Shown here: positions 34,087 to 41,902 of the stretch, in pieces | Numbering within the stretch: the first letter of the stretch is position 1 | Layout: each line of letters starts with the position of its first letter | Assembly: GCA_002373675.1 (NCBI GenBank) | Contig: DFLF01000009.1 | Location: 1 to 64,000, forward strand | Source: Pseudobutyrivibrio sp. UBA3626 | GTDB taxonomy: Bacteria > Bacillota > Clostridia > Lachnospirales > Lachnospiraceae | DNA: 64,000 nt | Reading direction: 5' to 3' | Position numbers and translations under genes: made by a program | Notes under the pieces: generated by a model | Told to the model about the DNA's origin: nothing | Databases searched by the model: none | What the model saw: the letters and a program-made list of their open reading frames with translations, nothing else

Positions 34087-34161
34087 TGTCAATTTATTTA
34101 TTACAACTTACAAGGATAAGATAGCACGTATCTAGTAACTTGTCAATAGTTTTATTACAAC
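34087..34161 (-). promoter_or_regulatory. Promoter with long direct repeats upstream of the oxidoreductase
   Basis: TTGACA (34141-34146), 17 bases and TATCTT (34118-34123) on the minus strand. A 21-base direct repeat, TGTCAA, four variable bases and TTTATTACAAC (plus strand), occurs at 34087-34107 and 34141-34161. One copy covers the -35 box and the other the leader, so they are good candidate sites for the Rrf2 regulator. Confidence 0.65.
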
Positions 34162-34212
34162 TTTTTTATTTCTCCCATTATTGCCTCGTTATGACGCAAA
34201 ATAAACGACGTC

Positions 34213-34231
34213 GCAAAATGCGACGCCATTC
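34213..34231. repeat. GCGACGCCATTC repeat, copy 2
   Basis: GCAAAATGCGACGCCATTC, matching 13190-13209 with one base fewer, preceded by a GTCGCA/TGCGAC hairpin. It lies just beyond the integrase tail, a position typical of element ends or attachment sites. Confidence 0.5.
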
Positions 34232-34244
34232 ACTCCCCTTAACC

Positions 34245-34448
34245 CTAACTAAAGGTCAGCTTCCTTATCTCATTCTCAAAATCACTAAACTTCGGGTGAG
34301 CGTAGTAATACTCCGTTACATCACTTCTAAGGCTATGTCCTAGGATTCGCTTCACAATCCCCGGTTCCATACCACAACGCTTGGCTTGTGTGGCGAATGT
34401 ATGTCTGGTGCAATGCGGAGAGAACCCATTAAATGCCAAGTCTGCCAT
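34245..34448 (-). pseudogene. Tyrosine integrase, C-terminal fragment
   Basis: 67 codons containing HCTRHTFATQAK (HxxR box), KRILGHSLRSDV and VTEYYYAH, where the nucleophilic tyrosine should lie. The N-terminal DNA-binding domain and the first catalytic arginine are missing; upstream frames are closed. It is probably the last piece of an integrative element, next to the repeat copy at 34213. Confidence 0.8.
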
Positions 34449-34544
34449 TCTCAGTCTTCATACCGCCGATTATAGAGCCTTCCTATATCTCTCTTATAAG
34501 ATGTGTCACCTTAAATGCTCTCCTATTATCGGAATTACGCATAG

Positions 34545-35300
34545 TTATTTTTGATTGATAAAATATTTATCAATCTTATCGTGCAGACCATTTCTATCAA
34601 TTGTCTTAAGGATATAATCAACGGGTCCAAGTGATAAAACCTTAACAATGCTTTCCCTGTCGTTATTACCCGTGAGGAACATAACCGGGATATCTCTGGT
34701 ATTATTTTCGCTTTTAAGCATTTCAAGAACCATGGGGCCTGTTGTTACCGGCATCTCGTAATCAAGAAGAATTAAGTCAGCATGATTCGTCGCAAGCCAT
34801 GTAATGGCATTAACACCCGAATTCGCCATAGATACGCGATAAGTATCCTTGAGCCAATTATTAATCATACTCATATATTGCACATCATCATCAATAATCA
34901 AAATTCTTTTACTTTTTTCAAGAGATGGCTCGTCAGACAGACATTTTTCCAATTCGTCAAGAAGTTTCTCCATCTCAAGAGGACGTTCGAAGAAATCAAT
35001 TATGAATCCGCTGGGAATAATATTTGTCACCTCTTCATACTCTCCTCTTGTACCGATAACAATAATTCTTTTATTCTCTTTTATGCACTGGTCCTTTAAG
35101 TAAACGAGCGACTTGGCGTCCTTACCTATATCACTGTCCGTATATAGAATAATCAATTCTGACTGTTCTATCTTACCTTCAAGACTACCGTTAGAAAGCT
35201 CTGCAAAGAAAGCGTTTATTCCTATTCCTTTAATTTTCATTTCAAGACCTTTTATTGTAAATGTCTCAATCTTACTTACAACAAGAACACTTTTTCCCAT
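34545..35300 (-). CDS. Two-receiver response regulator without output domain
   Basis: 251 residues. The first ~115 look like a degenerate receiver (SELIILYTDSDIG; no clear acidic pocket). The second receiver (about 130-245) is complete: ILIIDDDVQYM, LILLDYEMP with the phosphoaccepting aspartate near 178, MFLTGN and DYILKTID. There is no DNA-binding or enzymatic output, as in Spo0F-like relay proteins. It follows the hybrid kinase-DegV gene by 20 bases and is the likely terminal or shuttle partner of that phosphorelay. Confidence 0.85.
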   Translation of the reverse strand: MGKSVLVVSKIETFTIKGLEMKIKGIGINAFFAELSNGSLEGKIEQSELIILYTDSDIGKDAKSLVYLKDQCIKENKRIIVIGTRGEYEEVTNIIPSGFIIDFFERPLEMEKLLDELEKCLSDEPSLEKSKRILIIDDDVQYMSMINNWLKDTYRVSMANSGVNAITWLATNHADLILLDYEMPVTTGPMVLEMLKSENNTRDIPVMFLTGNNDRESIVKVLSLGPVDYILKTIDRNGLHDKIDKYFINQK

Positions 35301-35320
35301 TCCTATTATCCTCCCGGCTG

Positions 35321-38300
35321 TTAATTGTTTCTATCTGACAGAACTTTCTTTATTTTGTCCCAATTCATTTCTAAAAGCAATTTGTTAATCTCATCAAAAC
35401 GCTTGGTATCTTCTTCACCAAGTGAATACTCCTTAACAGAGTCCATTACCATTTTAACACAATCGTAGTCCATTGCTACAGAAAATTCTTCTATGGCTTG
35501 ATATACATCTTCCAAAGTGTCACTTGGCATCATCGGAAGATCCTTACTATCTTGTCCGTACTCCTTCTTAAGTAACTCATAAATCGTTCGATAATCATTC
35601 ATCACTTCATCATGATGAGATTTGATGTAATCAATGTCGGCTTTCTTGCCTGCCATCTCTAAGGCTTCTGCTTTATCACCAAGCTTTATTGCCCCCACAA
35701 GTCTGGAACTGCTCTTAAGCGCATGTACCTTAATTATGTAATCATTCCAATTCTCATCTTCGAAAACGCCTTGAATCTCATCGGACTTAACATCATAAGA
35801 ATCGTAATATATCTTAAGAACCGACATATACGCATCCTTAGAGCCGCTATTCTTAATGCCTGCTTCTGAATCTATTTCTTCTATCTCTTCGTACCATTCC
35901 TTTGCCTCGTCAACCGATTCTACAGCTTCATCACTCATTTCTTTGTCTGAAAAAAGTGTATCAAGATTATAGTCTCGTTCACTCTTATCCATGTACAGTA
36001 TTCCAAATGTTCCGGGTCCGCAATTAGATGCTATACCCGCCGATGCCTTTTTATAAATTATATTTTTAAAGGGAACCCTCTCCTTAACCATCTCAGTTAT
36101 CCATGTAAGATCTTCTTCACTCATTCCCACCGAAGTAATAAACGCCAGATCTGTATTGGGCTTTACCTTCATTGATAATGCATGCTTTATATATTTTTCA
36201 TAACATTTCCTGGAATTACCGAGAAGAATCTTACCAAGCCCAAGCTTATCGTTCTTCAAAGACAGAACAGGTCGAAGCCATAGACTCTTCATAATAGAAT
36301 TAGCCAAAGAACTTATATGACCGCGCCTTGCCATAGTACCCGTATCTCTAATAACGAAGCTACAGTGAATAAGCTTCTTCGCTTCTTCTAATTCCGATAC
36401 TATTTTCTCTGCAGGTAGATTCTGCTTCGCCAGCTTACCGGCAATCATAGCAAGTATACCTGTGGCACTTGAGAAAAGCTCTGAATTAATTATAGTAACG
36501 TTTTCGAATAATGCCGCTGCTTTCGTAACCGTTTCATATTCGATACTTGCCGTTGAAGAAATTGTTATGTATATAATATGATGTGCGTTCTTAAGCTCCC
36601 GCGTAAAGAATTTAACGAAATCATCATAGGGTGCCGGCAAAGATTCAACTATCCTATTCTCTTCACCCATATAACGAACAACCTCGTCAGAATCAAGGTC
36701 AATATTATCGAGAAATACTCCTTCATCGGTAATAACTCTAAAAGGACTGATTTTTATATCCAAATCTTCGATAACATCTTCCGGCATATCCGTCATACTG
36801 CTTGTTCCGATAGCCACCGATTTCTTCCTTGCGTATAATCCGGCTGTGCTTATATGTGCACCTGTCATCTCGTTGTTATCACTGCTTATTATCTTATCAT
36901 CGGGCAAATGTGAAAGTAGCATTTTCTCTAATTGCATACCCGACACCGGCTTAACAAGGTAACCGTCGAATCCGGCGTTATTATAAGCTTCAATATTCTC
37001 ACTGCCGGCATTAGCAGTAAGAACTATTATCGGCGTATTACGGTTTAGTCCACCATCCTGTCTTCGTATCTTCTCAAAACACTCGATTCCATCCATCTCG
37101 GGCATGAGGTGATCCATGAAGATTACATCATAATTATGACGAAGAGTTTTCTTAAGTGCATCGGCACCGCTAAGAGACAGTTCTACCTTAATCTCTGTTC
37201 CGAGAATAAGCTTTTTCTCAACCTCTAAGTTCATCTCATTGTCATCAACAATAAGAATTCTTGCACCGGGTGCGCGGAAGCTATGCTCGAACTTCTCAAA
37301 GTCAGACGATGTGCTCGCATTGGTAATATCAATGTTACCGATGCTTTCATCGGAAGATACATCCTGCTTTAACGTGATGGTAAATGTTGATCCTTGAGAG
37401 TAAACAGAACTTACCGCAATCTCTCCGTCCATAAGTTCAACAAGTTGCTTAACAATAGATAGACCCAGACCTGCACCTTCAATATAGCGATTCTTCTCTT
37501 CGTCCACTCTCTTAAATGTGTCGAAGAGATGTGGGAGCGCTTCAGGCTTTATTCCCATACCTGTGTCGCTTACAACGATCTTAAGATAAACCGTTTCTTC
37601 GTCTGTTCTCTCACATTCGATATGCAGATTGATCGAACCTTTTTCAGTGTATTTTACAGCATTATTAAGAAGGTTAATAAGAATCTGCTTAATTCTTACT
37701 TCATCGCCGTATAGAACCGTGGGGACATCAGGATCCACATCCACTTTGAATTCAAGGTTCTTCTCTTCCGCTTTAAGCCAGATCATATTGACAATCTCTG
37801 AGAGAAGATCTCCCACGTTATATTCAACAGGTACTATATCCATTCTGCCCGCTTCAATCTTGCTGACATCAAGGATATCATTAATTAAAGCGAGAAGCAT
37901 CTTACCCGCTCCTTGAATATTACGAGCATCCTTCTTAATCTCTTCAGAAGCATCCTCTTGACGAAGAATTATCTCATTCAGTCCGAGAACCGTATTAATC
38001 GGCGTACGAATCTCATGACTCATAGAAGAGAAAAACCTGTTCTGTGATCTGTTAAGCTCCTCTAATTCCTTCGTCTTCTCCTCCGCAGAGTCTGTCTCTT
38101 TTTTAAGTATTCTTGTCCAGAATGTAATCAGTATCGTAAGAACCGCAAGACCGATTACATACTGAACCACGGAGTAATATAGATTATCACTCTTAGCTGA
38201 TTCAGGCACATATTCCGGATAATAATATGTCAGCACTATGCTTGTAATATATATAGCAGTATCGATAAGTACCATTACTATACGGAACTTACCATCGAGA

Positions 38301-38665
38301 ATAATAACCAGATAGTAACCGCCTAAGAGGAACATAACAATTCCGCCATTCTCGACACCACCCACCAAGAAGAAGGCAAGGGGACGAAGAACCAATACAA
38401 GCGTAAGTGCCACGATAATTCTCGCAATATTAAGCTTATCCTTTTTAACACAGATATAAAGAAGTATCCCTCCCAATATTACCACTGCAAGACCAATCAC
38501 AATATTAATAGGATCATCACCGATGACCACTCCTGCTATAAGGAACACCATAAGAGCTGTAAGCTCACAGATAGTAAACAATACGAAGGTCCTATCCTTA
38601 ATGGTAATGGATGAATCATAGAGATAACCTGTGAAATTATCCTTTATCTTCTTAAAAAACTTCAT
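35321..38665 (-). CDS. Hybrid histidine kinase with REC, DegV-like and HPt domains
   Basis: 1114 residues. In order: about six membrane helices (25-185); HisKA with SHEIRTPIN (His ~217); HATPase with DTGMGIKPEALP and GAGLGLSIVKQL (to ~450); receiver ILIVDDNEMN...FMDHLMPEMDG (Asp ~520, K in LVKPVSG). Next is a DegV-like fatty-acid-binding domain (~615-890) with GTSSMTDMPEDVIEDL, YITISSTASIEYE, FVIRDTGTMARRGHISSLA and SNCGPGTFGILYM. Last is an HPt domain with VHALKSSSRLVG (His ~979). DegV proteins bind fatty acids for the FakA/FakB kinase system. A DegV domain inside a phosphorelay kinase suggests lipid sensing. The start overlaps the upstream kinase's stop by one base. Confidence 0.85.
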   Translation of the reverse strand: MKFFKKIKDNFTGYLYDSSITIKDRTFVLFTICELTALMVFLIAGVVIGDDPINIVIGLAVVILGGILLYICVKKDKLNIARIIVALTLVLVLRPLAFFLVGGVENGGIVMFLLGGYYLVIILDGKFRIVMVLIDTAIYITSIVLTYYYPEYVPESAKSDNLYYSVVQYVIGLAVLTILITFWTRILKKETDSAEEKTKELEELNRSQNRFFSSMSHEIRTPINTVLGLNEIILRQEDASEEIKKDARNIQGAGKMLLALINDILDVSKIEAGRMDIVPVEYNVGDLLSEIVNMIWLKAEEKNLEFKVDVDPDVPTVLYGDEVRIKQILINLLNNAVKYTEKGSINLHIECERTDEETVYLKIVVSDTGMGIKPEALPHLFDTFKRVDEEKNRYIEGAGLGLSIVKQLVELMDGEIAVSSVYSQGSTFTITLKQDVSSDESIGNIDITNASTSSDFEKFEHSFRAPGARILIVDDNEMNLEVEKKLILGTEIKVELSLSGADALKKTLRHNYDVIFMDHLMPEMDGIECFEKIRRQDGGLNRNTPIIVLTANAGSENIEAYNNAGFDGYLVKPVSGMQLEKMLLSHLPDDKIISSDNNEMTGAHISTAGLYARKKSVAIGTSSMTDMPEDVIEDLDIKISPFRVITDEGVFLDNIDLDSDEVVRYMGEENRIVESLPAPYDDFVKFFTRELKNAHHIIYITISSTASIEYETVTKAAALFENVTIINSELFSSATGILAMIAGKLAKQNLPAEKIVSELEEAKKLIHCSFVIRDTGTMARRGHISSLANSIMKSLWLRPVLSLKNDKLGLGKILLGNSRKCYEKYIKHALSMKVKPNTDLAFITSVGMSEEDLTWITEMVKERVPFKNIIYKKASAGIASNCGPGTFGILYMDKSERDYNLDTLFSDKEMSDEAVESVDEAKEWYEEIEEIDSEAGIKNSGSKDAYMSVLKIYYDSYDVKSDEIQGVFEDENWNDYIIKVHALKSSSRLVGAIKLGDKAEALEMAGKKADIDYIKSHHDEVMNDYRTIYELLKKEYGQDSKDLPMMPSDTLEDVYQAIEEFSVAMDYDCVKMVMDSVKEYSLGEEDTKRFDEINKLLLEMNWDKIKKVLSDRNN

Positions 38666-40704
38666 TATTCATCCCTCCCTTCATACTTTACAAAGTCTTC
38701 GGGAAGAACACGCTTCATCAGTCGCTCGAATTCTCCTATATCGATAGGCTTAGCTATAAAGCCGTCGAATCCTTCCTTAATAAACATTTCTTTGGCACCG
38801 CTTAACACATTTGCCGTAAGAGCAATAATTACGGGATGCTTGAACTTCGCATCAGCCACCTGACGGATTCGTTTCATTGCTTCCACACCATCCATCTCAG
38901 GCATCATATGATCCATAAATACGACTTCATAGTTACCGGCATCATATTTCTCTATAGCCTCCTTACCGCTCTCGGCAGTATCGCAGATAATCCCGTAATC
39001 CTTGAAGAGAGATGTTGCAACAACAAGGTTCATAGGCTCATCATCCACTACAAGAGCTTTAAGTCCATCAAATCGCACTGCTTCCTCCGGCGTTTCCTCA
39101 AATGTGCCTGTATCACCGTTAAGTATTCTGGCAATAGAAAAGCCTTGTAAGGGTTTGGGCATAACAAGAACACCACTCTTCGAATGAGCGGTAAATCCGG
39201 TGTTAGCAGATACAGCAACCATAACACCGCTTTTTGCCATATCATCCAATACAGCTGCGTCCTCTTCGTATTCTTCCTCTCCCGCGAAAATACATGTAAG
39301 CTTCATAGTCTCAGACAGACGCTTAAGCTCTCGAGCATCTGATGCCGAGAAAAGCTTAGCTTCTGTTCCTGTTGCAAGATTGACAGCCATCTGCCTGTAA
39401 TAATCTCTAATCTCAGGAACCTTATACTTCTCCGGCTTAATATAGAATATAATTCCTTCCTTAGCTTCATCCCTGATTGAAAGGCACGGAGTAGAGTCGA
39501 CCACCTTCTGCGGGACGGTTAGCCTTACAGTTGTTCCTCTTCCCTCGCGACTCGTTATCCTAACAAATCCTCCCATTTTATGAACAAATCCATAGACTAT
39601 GGGAATACCTAGGCCAATACCTCCTGTACTCCTGTTTCTCTTCTTATCAGCCTGATAGAGTCCCTTCGAAACCTTTTCAATATCAGCCCTGCTCATGCCT
39701 TTACCCGTATCGGTCACTTCTATTACAAGATTCACTCCATAATCTCGAACTATGGGAAATACCTTAATATAGACTCCGCCTCGCCTTGTGAACTTAACAG
39801 CGTTATTAAGAAGATGTCTAAAAAGCTTATGTATCTTCTTGATGTCTCCGTTAAGAAGTGTCGGTGTCGTCGGATCAACATCAACAACAAGCTCTAAATT
39901 CTTCTTATCAATGGAATTATAATATGTAACCACATCATTAATGAGGCTGGTACACATATAGTTTTCTTCTTCAAGAATAATGTCTCCCTGAGAGATTTCC
40001 GTATAATCTTGAATATCCTCTATCTGATACCCAAGCCTTGAACAAGCTTCACTGATAGAATTAAGCTCCTCTCTGTCTACATCTTTTTTAAGAATTGCGA
40101 CCATGCCGTTTATCACATTTACAGGGGTTCGGAATTCATGGGAAATGTTAGAGAGAAAATCCTCTATATCATGCTCACTCTTCTCTACCTCCTTATTCCA
40201 CTTCTCCGTTCTCTCATGTTCATAAATCCTATTTTTTATCGTAATTCTGCTGAAAATGTAGAAGCAAAGAACCGTTCCGATATGGAATATAATCTTCATT
40301 AGGGTTGAGGCGTCAAGTTCCGTATCTTCACTCATATACACTAACACCAGCTGGATTACCATAATAATGACATACTCACCTAGTATCAGATTAATGAACA
40401 CCAGCCTGTCGATAAGTGTAAATGTCGCCATGAAAAGAAGTGTCGCTATCGACACGTCAAAATGACTTGTGTCGTGGATGCCGTGGTAGAATACCAGGAG
40501 CGCAGAAAAAATATAATACATATTGGCCCGGGCATTCGGAGTAAGCATCTGAGCAAGGTGCATCCACCATAATCCTACTATCCCAACAATAATTATAGGC
40601 GGAACCCACTTCTCCCATCCTCCTATATAGTTTTGAAAAACACAAAGAATTCCTGCAAGGCTTGTGATTGAAACCATCAGCACTTCTTTTTTGATATCGT
40701 TCAT
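38665..40704 (-). CDS. Membrane hybrid histidine kinase with C-terminal receiver
   Basis: 679 residues from the ATG at 40704 (AAAGGGGA upstream). About six membrane helices (8-150), a short coiled linker, HisKA with SNISHEFRTPVN (His ~188), HATPase with VTDTGKGMSR and GGIGLGIPIVYGF, a degenerate receiver-like stretch (~400-530) and a full receiver ALVVDDEPMN...MDHMMPEMDG (Asp ~596, K in IAKPIDIG). It has no HPt of its own, so phosphate would pass to the HPt of the downstream DegV kinase. First gene of the three-gene phosphorelay. Confidence 0.88.
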   Translation of the reverse strand: MNDIKKEVLMVSITSLAGILCVFQNYIGGWEKWVPPIIIVGIVGLWWMHLAQMLTPNARANMYYIFSALLVFYHGIHDTSHFDVSIATLLFMATFTLIDRLVFINLILGEYVIIMVIQLVLVYMSEDTELDASTLMKIIFHIGTVLCFYIFSRITIKNRIYEHERTEKWNKEVEKSEHDIEDFLSNISHEFRTPVNVINGMVAILKKDVDREELNSISEACSRLGYQIEDIQDYTEISQGDIILEEENYMCTSLINDVVTYYNSIDKKNLELVVDVDPTTPTLLNGDIKKIHKLFRHLLNNAVKFTRRGGVYIKVFPIVRDYGVNLVIEVTDTGKGMSRADIEKVSKGLYQADKKRNRSTGGIGLGIPIVYGFVHKMGGFVRITSREGRGTTVRLTVPQKVVDSTPCLSIRDEAKEGIIFYIKPEKYKVPEIRDYYRQMAVNLATGTEAKLFSASDARELKRLSETMKLTCIFAGEEEYEEDAAVLDDMAKSGVMVAVSANTGFTAHSKSGVLVMPKPLQGFSIARILNGDTGTFEETPEEAVRFDGLKALVVDDEPMNLVVATSLFKDYGIICDTAESGKEAIEKYDAGNYEVVFMDHMMPEMDGVEAMKRIRQVADAKFKHPVIIALTANVLSGAKEMFIKEGFDGFIAKPIDIGEFERLMKRVLPEDFVKYEGRDE

Positions 40705-40770
40705 AATATCCCCTTTACGCATTTAGATATCAAGATTACTCTTACAAACTATACATATGCTATTATAAAA

Positions 40771-40802
40771 CTCACGGCATAGCTTTTCAACTATGCCGTG
40801 AG
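40771..40802 (-). terminator. Perfect hairpin upstream of the phosphorelay operon
   Basis: A 12-bp perfect stem (CTCACGGCATAG) with an 8-base loop; TTTTAT follows on the minus strand. It probably ends transcription from the MerR/ABC operon. Confidence 0.6.
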
Positions 40803-40846
40803 GTAAGATTAACGCTTTCGGGCGGGAATCGCCCTTAATGTGTCGC

Positions 40847-40875
40847 TTGAATCTATTAAATAATCGTGCTATTAT
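40847..40875 (+). promoter_or_regulatory. Plus-strand promoter of a putative small RNA
   Basis: TTGAAT (40847-40852), 17 bases and TATTAT (40870-40875). No plus-strand gene follows, only the hairpin terminator at 40904-40961. Confidence 0.5.
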
Positions 40876-40881
40876 ATAAAT

Positions 40882-40961
40882 ACCTTTTAATAGTTCTTTT
40901 TATAAAGCCATTATTGTTGATGACATCACCTCCGAGAAACTCCAACAATAATGGCTTTTTT
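40882..40961 (+). ncRNA. Putative ~80-nt small RNA ending in a 16-bp hairpin
   Basis: Between a plus-strand promoter and a strong intrinsic terminator: arms AAAGCCATTATTGTTG (40904-40919) and its exact complement (40943-40958), then TTTTTT. On the opposite strand the same hairpin contains GGAGGTG followed by an 8-codon frame starting MSSTIMAL. Not matched to any known RNA family; expression is inferred from signals only. Confidence 0.4.
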
Positions 40962-40999
40962 ATTCATTTAGTTTTGCCTTAGGTATTGTACTCCAAAGA

Positions 41000-41025
41000 T
41001 GACAAAAGGACCGTCCCCCTGTCAA
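41000..41025. repeat. Interspersed palindromic repeat, second copy
   Basis: TGACA-type arm, AAAGGACCGTCCCCC, then TGTCA; same family as 13231-13257 and 49051-49077. It lies just beyond the stop of the MerR gene. Confidence 0.65.
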
Positions 41026-41036
41026 TACTCACAACA

Positions 41037-41891
41037 CTATTCTACCATTGCCGCAAATCTGAATACATAGTCATTCGGTTCAATATCAAGTCCGACATAG
41101 GGCGCGACAATTGCTATTGCTCTTACCTCACTTATAACCTTAAGATCTCTTTTCTCTAGTTCTTCCCAGAATCGACCAAATACATTGTTGAAATAATCCG
41201 GCTTACTGTATCCGCCATGATATAGCATGGAAAAAAAACTTCCGCCCTGAATCAACTCTACTTCTCCCATGGCATCAATTTCATCTGAACCACACACATC
41301 TCTGACTTCCTCAATCGGAACGCATATCTTGGCCGTATAGGGTTTGTCCTTATCGCCCTGTCTCTTATCTCTCGTATCATATCTGATACTGAATATAGGC
41401 TCATAAGGGAATCTGGTGTATCCCATATCTATAATCTCTTCCGCGAGTCTTATCGTGAATTCCTCAACCTCTTTGGGTGTAACAAAGCTTTCGGTACCGC
41501 AGTAACAAAAAACATCAGGCAATTCAACATAAGAAAACATATATTCTTCTCCCTTATTCAACCTGAGCTCAAGTTCTTCAATGGCTCTGTTAAGAAGATT
41601 TCTTCGAAGCTTCATCCTGTCAATAATACCGCTGATATTATCCCTGTCGTTAAAATATTCGGCAATTTCCTCAGAAGAAGCGTCCATCTCCCTTAACAAC
41701 CGATATTGCAATATATCTGCGATATCGATTATCGTATATCTTCTGTAGCCTGTCTTGGAATCAATATAACTTGGCGTAGCTATCCCCTTCTTTTCAAGCT
41801 TAATCAGAAAAGACCTTGACAGACCGGTTGTCCTGCTTACATCCTGCACGGTATATGTTTTAAGATTCATTTCATCAATATTACTTAACAA
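41037..41891 (-). CDS. MerR-family regulator with effector-binding domain
   Basis: About 284 residues. The N-terminal winged helix (TYTVQDVSRTTGLSRSFLIKL, then GYRRYTIIDIADIL) and the coiled dimerisation helix (~75-115) are typical of MerR; the C-terminal ~160 residues look like a GyrI-like drug-binding domain (FSIRYDTRD, VPIEEV, FFSMLYHGGY), as in BmrR. It lies directly after the ABC exporter pair, so it probably controls them. The start is uncertain: AAGGAG suits a TTG at 41891 or GTG at 41894; the ATG at 41870 has no site. Confidence 0.8.
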   Translation of the reverse strand: MLSNIDEMNLKTYTVQDVSRTTGLSRSFLIKLEKKGIATPSYIDSKTGYRRYTIIDIADILQYRLLREMDASSEEIAEYFNDRDNISGIIDRMKLRRNLLNRAIEELELRLNKGEEYMFSYVELPDVFCYCGTESFVTPKEVEEFTIRLAEEIIDMGYTRFPYEPIFSIRYDTRDKRQGDKDKPYTAKICVPIEEVRDVCGSDEIDAMGEVELIQGGSFFSMLYHGGYSKPDYFNNVFGRFWEELEKRDLKVISEVRAIAIVAPYVGLDIEPNDYVFRFAAMVE

Positions 41892-41902
41892 CACTCTTCT
41901 CC

